The notes under the pieces were generated by a model. It did not search any database. It had not been told where the DNA came from and saw only the letters and a list, made by a program, of their open reading frames with translations. A program made the translations under genes and the position numbers. This document shows, one piece after another, positions 43,063 through 51,182 of a DNA stretch of 64,000 bases (positions are counted from its first letter, which is position 1; every line of letters starts with the position of its first letter). Origin of the DNA: AP-15 sp963812675 (GTDB lineage Bacteria > Pseudomonadota > Alphaproteobacteria > ATCC43930 > CGMCC-115725); assembly GCA_963812675.1 (NCBI GenBank), contig CAWEWR010000027.1:1-64000 (forward strand), read 5' to 3'.

Positions 43063-43989
43063 TCAGCCGTCGAGGCGCTGCAGGTATTGCGCGACGAAAT
43101 CGCAGCCGACCAGCTCTTTATAGGCCTCGGTCAATCGCTGGGTGACCGGCCCCGGAAACGCTGCGGCGGCAAAAGAGCGGCCGTTGAGGCTTCGCACGCC
43201 GCAGATGCACAGGCTGGTCGAGGTTAGGAAACACTCGTCGGCGGTGTAGGCGTCGTAAAGGTCGATGTCCTGCTCTGCGAAAGGGATTTCGAGGCTGTGA
43301 GCGAGGTCGATCACCGCCTGACGGCTGACGCCGGGCAGCACATATCGCTCCTTCGGCGTCAGCAGGCGGCCGTCGCGCACCAAGAAAATATTGCTCCCCT
43401 GACCCTCCGAGAGATTGCCGTTGACGTCGAGCAGTACCGCCCAGGCGTCCGGCTTTTGCGCCTTCACCTCGCGGTCGGCCAGCACCAGGTTCAGATACTG
43501 ATGCATCTTGGCGCGCGGCGATAATGAGTTGGGCGGCGTGCGCCGCAGCGAAGGAGTGACCACCTCGATGCCGCCGCGGAAATACTTGGCCCGCTCGCGC
43601 AATGGCAGCGGAACGCATTCGACGATCACATTCGCCCCGTAATGGTCCCAATTGTCGCCCGGCACGCGATTGACGCCGCGGCTGATCCGCTGGGCGAGCC
43701 AGTAATCCTCTCCGGGGCCGAGCAGATGGCGGTTACGCGCCAGCACATCCTCGCTGATGGCGGCCATCTCAGAGGGCGACAGGCCTGGGTCGATCTCGAG
43801 GTATCTGAGGGACCGGTAAAGTCGCGCGATGTGCTCGGCGAGCCGGAATGCCTTGCCGTTGAAGCTGCGGGTCATGTCGAACACCGCATCGCCGCGCAGA
43901 AAACCTTGGTCGCGGAACGGGATAAGCACTTCGCTCTCGCGGACGATCTTGCCGTTGAACCAGGCGACGCGCTCGTTTGCGAGAGCCAT
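43063..43989 (-). CDS. class IV aminotransferase (branched-chain/D-amino acid type)
   Basis: A 308-residue fold-type IV PLP enzyme. ATG at 43989 follows CAGGAGGG. The segment VLIPFRDQGFLRGDAVFDMT is the N-terminal signature. The PLP lysine is probably in RAKMHQYLNLVLADREVKA. LSEGQGSNIFLVRDGRLLTP and VLPGVSRQAVIDLAHSLEI are the typical C-terminal cofactor loops. It could act on branched-chain or D-amino acids. A secreted phosphoesterase is its direct downstream partner, which is unusual. Confidence 0.88.
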   Translation of the reverse strand: MALANERVAWFNGKIVRESEVLIPFRDQGFLRGDAVFDMTRSFNGKAFRLAEHIARLYRSLRYLEIDPGLSPSEMAAISEDVLARNRHLLGPGEDYWLAQRISRGVNRVPGDNWDHYGANVIVECVPLPLRERAKYFRGGIEVVTPSLRRTPPNSLSPRAKMHQYLNLVLADREVKAQKPDAWAVLLDVNGNLSEGQGSNIFLVRDGRLLTPKERYVLPGVSRQAVIDLAHSLEIPFAEQDIDLYDAYTADECFLTSTSLCICGVRSLNGRSFAAAAFPGPVTQRLTEAYKELVGCDFVAQYLQRLDG

Positions 43990-44058
43990 CGGCGAACCCT
44001 CCTGTGCAGTGGTCATCAAGCATTATAGTACCGGCTCATCAGGCAAAAGGAGCGGAGT

Positions 44059-44820
44059 GTGGATCTGGACCTCAAAGGCAAGAATGCGATCGTCACCGGC
44101 GGCACGCGCGGCATCGGCCGCGCGATCGGCGAGCTGTTGGCGGACGAAGGCTGCAACGTGGCGCTCTGCGCGCGGCACCAAACGGCGGTGGACGAAACGG
44201 TGATGGCGCTTGCCGGCAAAGGGGTGAAGAGCTGGGGCGGTGTCGCCGATGTTGCCGACACCAAGGCGCTGCGTGCCTGGGTCGCCGAGGCTGCGGCGGC
44301 GCTCGGCAGTCTCGACATCTTCGTCGCCAATGTCAGCGCACTGGCGCAGAGCATGGACGATGATTCCTGGCGGCGCAGCCTGGAGATCGACATCATGGGC
44401 ACCGTCTCCGGGGTCGAGGCGGCCATCCCTTTCCTCGAGCAATCGACGGCCGGCGCGATCGTCGTCGTCGGCACGACCGGCGCCATCGAGATCGCCGGCC
44501 CGCCGCGCCCTTATGCGTCGGCAAAGGCGGCGCTGGTACCCTACGTCAAAGCGCTCGCCCGCAACCTCGCCGCCAAAAACATCCGCGCCAACATGGTTTC
44601 CCCGGGGAATGTCTATTTCAAGGGCGGCGTCTGGAATGTCGTCGAAGAGAACAACCCGGACCTATTTCGCACGATGGTCGGGCGCAACCCAATGGGCCGC
44701 ATGGGGACGCCGGCCGAGGTGGCGAATGCCGTGGTGTTCCTCGCGAGCCCGCGCGCGAGCTTCATCACCGGCACCAACCTGATCGTCGACGGCGCGCTGA
44801 CCCAGCGAGTGCAGTTCTGA
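44059..44820 (+). CDS. SDR family oxidoreductase
   Basis: A 253-residue short-chain dehydrogenase/reductase. The NAD(P) motif is VTGGTRGIGRAIGELLADEG. NVSALAQ fills the NAG-like position. The catalytic stretch has VVVGTTGAIEI and then PYASAKAALVPYVKAL, the YxxxK motif. The C-terminal NAVVFLASPRASFITGTNLI matches the ketoacyl-reductase branch. The start is GTG at 44059 behind AAAGGAGCGGAG. It diverges from the aminotransferase. The substrate is unknown. Confidence 0.92.
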   Translation: MDLDLKGKNAIVTGGTRGIGRAIGELLADEGCNVALCARHQTAVDETVMALAGKGVKSWGGVADVADTKALRAWVAEAAAALGSLDIFVANVSALAQSMDDDSWRRSLEIDIMGTVSGVEAAIPFLEQSTAGAIVVVGTTGAIEIAGPPRPYASAKAALVPYVKALARNLAAKNIRANMVSPGNVYFKGGVWNVVEENNPDLFRTMVGRNPMGRMGTPAEVANAVVFLASPRASFITGTNLIVDGALTQRVQF

Positions 44821-44840
44821 TCTCTCATCCCCTCCGCCAG

Positions 44841-44869
44841 CTGTTATTTCGCTGCAGAAAACACTAAAA
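44841..44869 (+). repeat. 29-bp dispersed repeat after a gene, copy 2
   Basis: It opens CTGTTATTTCGCTGCAGAAA and ends ACACTAAAA. It matches the minus strand of 21828-21857 at about 25 of 29 positions. It begins 20 bases after the SDR stop codon. It makes no clear hairpin. Confidence 0.6.
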
Positions 44870-44989
44870 GCCGCCAGGATATATCCGAGCACAGGCCGTC
44901 GTGGAGACGCCGTTCGGCAGTTCCCATCCCATTCTGAGCGGTTGTTCGCGATCGGCTCGATGCGGTGAGGTCAGCGGACAAGAAGGGGG

Positions 44990-46330
44990 ATGCGCTTGCA
45001 GGAAACCAATATGTCGGCGACCGAAATGTTGGTCGCGCTGATGGACCATCTGGGGCTCGGCTCGGCGTATTTCGGCACCGCGATCCCGCGGGACATCTCG
45101 GGGCTGGCGACAGCGCATCCCGATCGGCTGGCCGGGATCGTGCTGTGCGTGCCGAGCCGTCTCGATCCGGCCCCGTTCTCCGGTATCGCCGAACGGGTTC
45201 TGATGATCGCCGGCGAGGTTGGGCCCGCGGCGGAAGCCACAGCCCGGGCAATAGATCGCTTGCCGGCCGCGCGGCGCTCCGTCCTCGCCGGCTATGACGC
45301 TCCTGGCAGCTGGAGCGATGCCGTCGCCGACCGCACCGACGAGATCGCTGACCGGATGATCGCTTTTCTCGACCGTCTGGCCGCCAGTGGGAAGCGGCCG
45401 GACGCGCCGAATGCAACCACAGCGGAAGGAAGTCATGGCGGCATTTCCTACCGCATCGAGGGCTCCGGTCCGGCGCTGATGCTGCTGCCGTTTTTTCTGG
45501 CGCCCTCGCAATGGGGGCCGGCAATCCCGCGCTTGGCCCGGCACTTCACGGTGGTGACCCTCGGCGGCCCGCATTTGGGCGGTGTCGCCTCGCTCGAGGA
45601 CCGCGCCCGGATGCCGACCTATCAGGCGATGTTCCGGACCTTGATCGACCAGATCGGGCCGCGGCCCGGCGAGGCGATCCTCGAAATCGGCTGCGGCGCC
45701 GGCTCGCTGGTTCGCCTGCTGGCGCGACAGCTCGGCGATGCCAACCCCATCACCGCGGCCGATGTCAACTCGTTTCTTTTGCGCGAGGCCGCACAGTTGG
45801 CCGAGGCGGAGGGGCTCGGGGAGCTGATCAGATTCACCGAGGGCAATGCCGAGGCACTCCCCTTCGAGGACCATTCGTTCGATTGCGCCTACTCGGTGAC
45901 CGTGTTCGAGGAATGCGATGCGGATCGGGCGATCGCCGAGGCGATGCGTGTCGTCCGCCCGGGCGGGCGGGTTGGCCTCGTCGTGCGCGCGGTCGACATG
46001 CCGCAGTGGTGGAACCTCGACTTGCCCGAGGCGATCCTGCGCAAAGTGACGGTGCCGCCGCATTCGGTCGCTCCGCGCGGCGTTGCCGACCGCAGCCTCT
46101 ACCGGCGGATGCGCGACGCCGGTCTGGCCGACCTCGTCTGCTTTCCGACAATGGTGACGCTCGACCGCCCGGGCGGACCGATCTGGCGCAATCGCGAAGA
46201 TCACGTTCTGTCTCATCTGTCGGCGCAGGAATTGCCGATCTGGGAGGCCGAGCGTGACCGGGTGGCGCAGAATGGGCTTCTCTTCATGGCCCACCCGCTG
46301 CATTGCGCCGTCGGCACCAAGCCGCAATGA
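44990..46330 (+). CDS. hydrolase-fold/SAM methyltransferase fusion
   Basis: A 446-residue protein in three parts. Residues 1-135 resemble the C-terminal half of an alpha/beta hydrolase (ISGLATAHPDRLAGIVLCVP, ERVLMIAGEVGP), but FGTAIP stands where a GxSxG nucleophile is expected. Residues 148-200 resemble the N-terminal half of another hydrolase (GGISYRIEGSGPALMLLPFF). Residues 205-446 are a class I SAM-dependent methyltransferase with motif I EAILEIGCGAGSLVR and motif III-like MRVVRPGGRVGLVVRA. The hydrolase parts are in permuted order and probably inactive. The methyl acceptor is unknown. ATG at 44990 lies behind AGAAGGGG. Confidence 0.78.
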   Translation: MRLQETNMSATEMLVALMDHLGLGSAYFGTAIPRDISGLATAHPDRLAGIVLCVPSRLDPAPFSGIAERVLMIAGEVGPAAEATARAIDRLPAARRSVLAGYDAPGSWSDAVADRTDEIADRMIAFLDRLAASGKRPDAPNATTAEGSHGGISYRIEGSGPALMLLPFFLAPSQWGPAIPRLARHFTVVTLGGPHLGGVASLEDRARMPTYQAMFRTLIDQIGPRPGEAILEIGCGAGSLVRLLARQLGDANPITAADVNSFLLREAAQLAEAEGLGELIRFTEGNAEALPFEDHSFDCAYSVTVFEECDADRAIAEAMRVVRPGGRVGLVVRAVDMPQWWNLDLPEAILRKVTVPPHSVAPRGVADRSLYRRMRDAGLADLVCFPTMVTLDRPGGPIWRNREDHVLSHLSAQELPIWEAERDRVAQNGLLFMAHPLHCAVGTKPQ

Positions 46331-46339
46331 GGGAGAGGA

Positions 46340-46888
46340 TTATCTCGGTTTCGTCCTCGGCAAAATCCCGAGGTCGCGCGGGTCGTCGAACGAAACCCGG
46401 CGGCGTGCATAGACGACAAAGCCGGCCCGCTGATACATGGCCAGCGCCTTTGGATGATCGAAGGTCGAGGTATGGAGCCAAAAGCGGTCGAGCGGTCTCG
46501 ACCAGGCTTGATCGATTGCCGCCTGTAGCAGATAGGGGCCGAGCCGACGCCCGATAAAATCGGGAACGAGCCCGAAATAGCAGAGCTTCGTCTCGCGGGG
46601 TGCCGCCGTGTCGAGCTCGAAAAAGCCGGCGGGGACCCCGCGCACGTATAGCACGAATATCTCGATCGTAGGTTTCGCGATGAGGCCCGCCAGCATCGCG
46701 TCGTCGCTGAGCCGCCGCTCAAACCACAGCCATGTCTCACCAACGGTATTGTACAGGTAGCGATAGAACGAGACCGTGCAGTCCCCGGCGCGCATCAGCG
46801 CGAGCTGATCGAGCGGCGCCGGGATCCGCTTCCCGGCTGGCCGGTCGAGCATTTCGAGATAGGTGATGACGTCTTCGAGTGCGGTCAC
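46340..46888 (-). CDS. GNAT family N-acetyltransferase
   Basis: A 182-residue acetyltransferase. The acetyl-CoA pyrophosphate loop is in FGLVPDFIGRRLGPYLLQAA, with C-terminal LDRFWLHTSTFDHPKALAMY and QRAGFVVYARR, a typical GNAT end. GTG at 46888 overlaps the stop of the sulfurtransferase gene (GTGA), so the two are translationally coupled. The acceptor substrate is unknown. It converges on the methyltransferase fusion, with a 9-base gap. Confidence 0.87.
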   Translation of the reverse strand: MTALEDVITYLEMLDRPAGKRIPAPLDQLALMRAGDCTVSFYRYLYNTVGETWLWFERRLSDDAMLAGLIAKPTIEIFVLYVRGVPAGFFELDTAAPRETKLCYFGLVPDFIGRRLGPYLLQAAIDQAWSRPLDRFWLHTSTFDHPKALAMYQRAGFVVYARRRVSFDDPRDLGILPRTKPR

Positions 46889-47760
46889 GGCGTCTTGGCG
46901 GGCGCGGCGCCGGTCTCGACCGGCGTGTCGCCTGGCAGCCCCCATTCCGACCAAGACCCGTCATAGACGGCCGCGCTCGGATGCCCGATCAGGTGCAGCG
47001 CAAAAGCGAGCGCACAGGCGGTGACGCCCGAACCGCAGCTCGTGACGATCGGGCGGTCGAGCGCAACGCCCGCATCACGGAAGAGACACGAGAGCTCGTC
47101 GGCATCGCGCAGCCGGCGGGTCTGCGGATCGGTGACCCGGTCGTAGGGCAGGTTGCGGCTGCCGGGAATATGGCCCCGTCGCAGGCCGGGCCTGGTTTCT
47201 TCCGCAGAGCCGTCGAACCGGCCCGCAGCGCGGGCATCGACGACCTGCTCGCGCCGCGTCGACAGATTGTCGAGCAACGCTTGCTTGTCACGGACCAGCG
47301 CCGGGTCGAACCGCGCCGAAAAACGGCGGCGCGGCGGGTTCGGCACGGCGGTTTCGAGCGGCCGCCCTTCGGCTTTCCATTTGGGCAGACCGCCGTCGAG
47401 AAGCGCGACATTGTGATGTCCGAACAGGCGCAGCATCCACCAGGCGCGGCCGGCCGAAGACAGGCCGGCGCTGTCGCAGACGATAACCCGGTCGTCATCG
47501 CCGATGCCGAGCCCCTCCATCTTGCGCGCGAACAGCTCGGGCGATGGGATCATATGCGGCAGGCTGGTGCCCGGCTCCGCGATGTCGTCGATATCGAAGA
47601 ACACGGCACCCGGGATGTGGCCGCGATCATAATCCTCCCGCGCCGTCGGGGTAATCCCGGGCAGCTTGAAAGAAGCGTCGACGACACGGACATGCGGGTC
47701 GCCGATATGAGCGGCGAGCCACTCGGTAGGGACGAGCGCTTCGGGATGGGCGTAGGGCAT
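46885..47760 (-). CDS. sseA: 3-mercaptopyruvate-type sulfurtransferase (tandem rhodanese)
   Basis: A 291-residue protein of two rhodanese domains (about 8-140 and 160-280). The active site TSCGSGVTACALAFALHLIG has the CGSGVTA loop typical of mercaptopyruvate sulfurtransferases. DYDRGHIPGAVFFDIDDIAE is the N-terminal domain signature. ATG at 47760 follows GGGGAGGAG. The longer upstream frame is the shadow of the alaX gene. It overlaps the GNAT gene by 4 bases and lies 17 bases after alaX, all on one strand. Confidence 0.9.
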   Translation of the reverse strand: MPYAHPEALVPTEWLAAHIGDPHVRVVDASFKLPGITPTAREDYDRGHIPGAVFFDIDDIAEPGTSLPHMIPSPELFARKMEGLGIGDDDRVIVCDSAGLSSAGRAWWMLRLFGHHNVALLDGGLPKWKAEGRPLETAVPNPPRRRFSARFDPALVRDKQALLDNLSTRREQVVDARAAGRFDGSAEETRPGLRRGHIPGSRNLPYDRVTDPQTRRLRDADELSCLFRDAGVALDRPIVTSCGSGVTACALAFALHLIGHPSAAVYDGSWSEWGLPGDTPVETGAAPAKTP

Positions 47761-47777
47761 GGGGCTCCTCCCCTTCC

Positions 47778-48488
47778 TCATTCGGTGAACGCGAGAATCA
47801 CGCGGCGGTTTTGCTTGCCTTTGTTCTCGATTTTGGTCACCGCGACCGGGCCGATCTCGCTTGTATTGCGGATATGCGTGCCGCCGCAGGGCTGCAGATC
47901 GATACCCGAGATTTCGATGAGGCGCACTTGCCCCATCCCGGTCGGCGGCTTGACCGACATCGTGCGGACGAGCTCGGGCTGGGCGGCGAGCTCTTCGTCG
48001 GTGATCCACCGTGGCCCGACCGGGTGCGCCTGTGCGATCAGCGCGTTGAGGCGGCCCGAGAGCGTCTCCTTGTCGAGGCTCGATCCGGGCACGTCGAAAT
48101 CGAGCCGCCCCCTGCCGTCGGAAACCTGCCCGCCGGTTACCGCCCCGGGGACGATGCTGCACAACAAATGCAGACAGGTGTGCATGCGCATCAGCCGGTA
48201 TCGCCGCTCCCAGTCGATCTCGGCGACGAGCTCCGTGCCAGGATCGGGGAGCGCCGCGCCGGGAGCCGGGATGTGAATTACCTCGTCTGGGCCGTCGCCC
48301 TTGACCGTGTCGGCGATCGAGATCGCCTGACCTGAAGAGAGCCGCAGCACGCCGGTATCACCCGGCTGACCGCCGCCCATCGGATAAAACACCGTGCGGT
48401 CGAGCCGAATGCCGCGCCCATCGGCGGCAATAACCCGCGCCGCGCAGGAGCGCAGATACCCGTCATCACGAAACAGCAGCTCGGTCAT
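47778..48488 (-). CDS. alaX: alanyl-tRNA editing protein AlaX
   Basis: A 236-residue trans-editing protein that hydrolyses mischarged Ser-tRNA(Ala) or Gly-tRNA(Ala). The N-terminal beta-barrel is followed by the editing domain with zinc ligands in RMHTCLHLLC (HxxxH) and LQPCGGTHIRNTSEIG (CxxxH). FYPMGGGQPGDTG is also diagnostic. It is first in a run of three minus-strand genes with sseA and the GNAT gene. The REP-flanked GIY-YIG gene lies immediately upstream. Confidence 0.93.
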   Translation of the reverse strand: MTELLFRDDGYLRSCAARVIAADGRGIRLDRTVFYPMGGGQPGDTGVLRLSSGQAISIADTVKGDGPDEVIHIPAPGAALPDPGTELVAEIDWERRYRLMRMHTCLHLLCSIVPGAVTGGQVSDGRGRLDFDVPGSSLDKETLSGRLNALIAQAHPVGPRWITDEELAAQPELVRTMSVKPPTGMGQVRLIEISGIDLQPCGGTHIRNTSEIGPVAVTKIENKGKQNRRVILAFTE

Positions 48489-48506
48489 CGCCTCCCCCCT
48501 GAAGGA

Positions 48507-48532
48507 CCATCCCGGCGAAGGCCGGGACCCAT
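48507..48532 (-). repeat. 26-bp repeat flanking the GIY-YIG gene, left copy
   Basis: Its reverse complement equals 48849-48874 at all 26 positions. The core TCCCGGCGAAGGCCGGGA is a hairpin (7-base stem, GAAG loop), like alphaproteobacterial REP palindromes. Its inner edge is 13 bases from the stop of the GIY-YIG gene. Confidence 0.92.
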
Positions 48533-48545
48533 AGTGCGGCAGCCG

Positions 48546-48833
48546 TTACGCGGCGGGCAAGTTGTCATAGAGATCGATCCAATACCGATTTTGTGTCTCG
48601 ATCAAATTGATCTTCCAATCCCGTCTCCAGCCCTTCATCTGTTTTTCGCGGCGTAGCGCCGCTTCCTTGTCGTCATGGTTCTCAAACCAGACCAAGCGAT
48701 GAACGCCGTATTTTGTGGTGAATCCGGGTACCGCTTTGTGTTTGTGTTCCCAGACGCGCCGGGCGAGGTCGGTAGTCCACCCGATGTACAATGTGCCATA
48801 TGGTCTGCTCGCCAGTAGATAGACGAAATACAT
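48546..48833 (-). CDS. GIY-YIG domain endonuclease
   Basis: A 95-residue single-domain nuclease. It starts YFVYLLASRPYGTLYIGWTT, which contains the GIY (YLL) and YIG parts of the fold. The catalytic Arg is in DLARRVWEHK and the Glu is in KEAALRREKQMKGWRRDWKI. It matches the UPF0213-type small GIY-YIG family. The gene lies almost exactly centred between two perfect inverted 26-bp REP-like palindromes (13 and 15 bases away), suggesting that gene and repeats form one unit. It lies between alaX and cysK, which share its strand. Confidence 0.9.
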   Translation of the reverse strand: MYFVYLLASRPYGTLYIGWTTDLARRVWEHKHKAVPGFTTKYGVHRLVWFENHDDKEAALRREKQMKGWRRDWKINLIETQNRYWIDLYDNLPAA

Positions 48834-48848
48834 CGTGCAACTCGAGGA

Positions 48849-48874
48849 ATGGGTCCCGGCCTTCGCCGGGATGG
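48849..48874 (+). repeat. 26-bp repeat flanking the GIY-YIG gene, right copy
   Basis: It starts ATGGGTCCCGGCCTTCGCCG and ends GGATGG, the exact inverted copy of 48507-48532. The core TCCCGGCCTTCGCCGGGA folds back on itself. It lies 21 bases from the cysK stop. Confidence 0.92.
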
Positions 48875-48895
48875 AGCGTAAATGATTTCAGTTTA

Positions 48896-49894
48896 CTAGA
48901 GCCACCGTGGGGTGGGGAGGTCGCGGGCTTTCAGGAATTCGGGATTGAAGAGCTTGGATTGGTAGCGGGTGCCGGAATCTGCGAGGATCGTTACGATCGT
49001 GTGGCCGCGGCCGAGCTCGCGCGCGAGGCGCATCGCGCCGCACACATTGATGCCGGTGGAGCCGCCGAGAACCAGCCCTTCGTCCTGTACGAGGCTGAAG
49101 AGGATCGGCAGCATCTCCGCGTCGGTGATCTGGTACTGCCCGTCTGGCGTGAACCCTTCGAGGTTCTTGGTTTCGCGGTTGTTGCCGATGCCTTCGGTGA
49201 TCGAGTTGCCCTCGGGCTTGAACTCGCGGCGCGCGTACCAGCTATAGATGCCCGAGCCCATGCAGTCGGAGAGATAGATCTGAACCTTGGGATTGCGCTC
49301 CTTGAGCGCAATCCCGACACCGGAAAGCGTGCCGCCGGTGCCGACCGAGCAGGTGAACCCGTCGACCTTGCCGTCGGTCTCCTCCCAGATCTCGGGGCCG
49401 GTCGTCTCGTAATGGCCACGCCGGTTGGCGAGGTTGTCGAACTGGTTGGCCCAGATCGCGCCATTCGGCTCCTGCGCGGCGATTTCCTCGGCGAGGCGCC
49501 CGGAATAGCGGACATAGTTCATCGGGTTGGCATAGGGCACCGCCGGCACGAGGCGCAGATCGACGCCGCACAGCAGCAGCATGTCCTTCTTTTCCTGGCT
49601 CTGCGTCTCCGGCATGACGATGACGGTGCGGTAGCCGCGGGCATTGCCGACCAGCGCGAGGCCGATCCCGGTATTGCCGGCGGTGCCCTCGACGATGACG
49701 CCGCCCGGGCGCAACAGGCCGCGCTCCTCGGCATCCTTGATGATGTAGAGCGCCGCGCGGTCCTTCACCGAGCCGCCGGGATTGAGGAACTCGGCCTTGC
49801 CGAGGATCGTGCACCCGGTCTCCTCGGAGGCCCGCCGCAATTTGATCAGCGGCGTCTTTCCGACGGTGCCGACAAAACCGTCGCGAACCTGCAT
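48896..49894 (-). CDS. cysK: cysteine synthase A family PLP enzyme
   Basis: A 332-residue beta-family PLP enzyme making cysteine from O-acetylserine and sulfide. The PLP lysine is in LNPGGSVKDRAALYI. EGTAGNTGIGLALVGNARGY is the substrate loop, and SVGTGGTLSGVGIALKERNP binds the cofactor phosphate. It begins VRDGFVGTVGKTPLIKLRRA. ATG at 49894 is behind AAGGAGGGC. It belongs to the longer CysK branch common in alphaproteobacteria, which is also near cystathionine beta-synthase. A role in sulfur metabolism fits with the nearby sulfurtransferase. Confidence 0.9.
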   Translation of the reverse strand: MQVRDGFVGTVGKTPLIKLRRASEETGCTILGKAEFLNPGGSVKDRAALYIIKDAEERGLLRPGGVIVEGTAGNTGIGLALVGNARGYRTVIVMPETQSQEKKDMLLLCGVDLRLVPAVPYANPMNYVRYSGRLAEEIAAQEPNGAIWANQFDNLANRRGHYETTGPEIWEETDGKVDGFTCSVGTGGTLSGVGIALKERNPKVQIYLSDCMGSGIYSWYARREFKPEGNSITEGIGNNRETKNLEGFTPDGQYQITDAEMLPILFSLVQDEGLVLGGSTGINVCGAMRLARELGRGHTIVTILADSGTRYQSKLFNPEFLKARDLPTPRWL

Positions 49895-49948
49895 GCCGCC
49901 CTCCTTGCCCAAGCCCCGCGCCGACAGTATCGGCCGTGAGGCCTGTTC

Positions 49949-51130
49949 TTACAACCAGGCCAGCGTGTCGGGAGCGAGGCCGAGGATATACTGGCCGACG
50001 GTCTCGAAATGCTCCCGGCGGCCCTGCACCTGCTGCGAAACGGTGTGAATGTCGCGAAAGCGGCGCTCGAACGGGTTCTCTTCGAAGATCGCGGTCGACC
50101 CGGCGGCATGATAGGCCATGTCGACGACGCTCATCGACTGGTGGATGGCAAAGGTCGAGGCCAGCCTGATCGCCATCCGCTGCTCGAGGGTGATATGGCC
50201 CGCCCGCTCGATCTCGCCGGTGATCTCCTCGAGCGACCGGTACAACAAAGCGCGGGCGGAGCGCAGGCGCGCCTCGGCCTGCGCGACCTCTGACTGGACG
50301 ACATTGTTGTCGCGCAGGGCGGTTTTGCCGCGGAACGGCACCTTGTCGCGCGCCAGCTCGATGAACGCGTCGAGCGCGCTGCGGGCGATCCCCATCGCCA
50401 CCCCGGCAAACCCCGAGGCATAGAGCTGCAGGCTGCTAAAGCGGTACAGCACACCGTCTTCGCGGCGGGCGCTGTCGTCGCGCGCTGCGACAAACGCTTC
50501 TGGCACGAAGAGATCGGTCACCGAGTATTTGTCGCTGCCGGTGCCGCGCAGCCCGATGACATGCCAGATGTCGGTCATCTCAGCGCAGGATCTCGGGAAA
50601 ATCGGCGTGCGGATGACCGGGCTGCCGTCGCGGCGCAACAGCTGCGTGCCGTTCTCGTCGCAGATCGGCACGTGGCAACCCAGCCAGGTCGCATTATGGC
50701 TGCCGCTCGCAAAACTCCAGGTCGCGGTCACCCGGTAGCCGCCCTCGACAATTCGCGCCTTCCCCGGTCCCGGGCCCCAGGCGAGGATGCCGCGCGGACC
50801 GCCAAACACCTCCTTGGCGGCGGCCGGATCGAGATAGGCCGCGGTCATCGAGCAGCCGGCGCCCTGGTTCAGGCACCACGCCGCACTGGCATCGCCCTTG
50901 GCGATTTCCTCGACGACCCGGACATAGGGTGCGGGAGGGAGCTCGGCGCCGCCCAACGAGCGCGGCAGCAACATCCGGAAAAAGCCGCGCTCGACCATCG
51001 CCGCGACGATCGGCTCGGGCAATTCGCGCTGGCGCTCGATCTCCGGCGCGGCGGCGGCGAGCTCGGGAACAAAGGCGCGCGCCCGCTCGAGATATTCGGC
51101 GCCCGGATCACCTGCTGCGGTCGACCGCAT
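49949..51130 (-). CDS. acyl-CoA dehydrogenase-fold flavoenzyme
   Basis: A 393-residue protein of the acyl-CoA dehydrogenase superfamily. The N-terminal helical domain has AMVERGFFRMLLPRSLGGAE, the middle beta domain has DIWHVIGLRGTGSDKYSVTD, and the C-terminal helices include MSVVDMAYHAAGSTAIFEEN. The pattern is closer to the two-component flavin monooxygenase branch (HsaA/DszC-like) than to true fatty acyl-CoA dehydrogenases; no clear acyl-CoA catalytic Glu is placed. ATG at 51130 follows GAGGAGCGAGGA. It diverges from mutL with a 52-base gap. Confidence 0.85.
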   Translation of the reverse strand: MRSTAAGDPGAEYLERARAFVPELAAAAPEIERQRELPEPIVAAMVERGFFRMLLPRSLGGAELPPAPYVRVVEEIAKGDASAAWCLNQGAGCSMTAAYLDPAAAKEVFGGPRGILAWGPGPGKARIVEGGYRVTATWSFASGSHNATWLGCHVPICDENGTQLLRRDGSPVIRTPIFPRSCAEMTDIWHVIGLRGTGSDKYSVTDLFVPEAFVAARDDSARREDGVLYRFSSLQLYASGFAGVAMGIARSALDAFIELARDKVPFRGKTALRDNNVVQSEVAQAEARLRSARALLYRSLEEITGEIERAGHITLEQRMAIRLASTFAIHQSMSVVDMAYHAAGSTAIFEENPFERRFRDIHTVSQQVQGRREHFETVGQYILGLAPDTLAWL

Positions 51131-51182
51131 TCCTCGCTCCTCGTTCCTATGATCGCGCCCTCCGTTAGCATAAACTCGGGCA

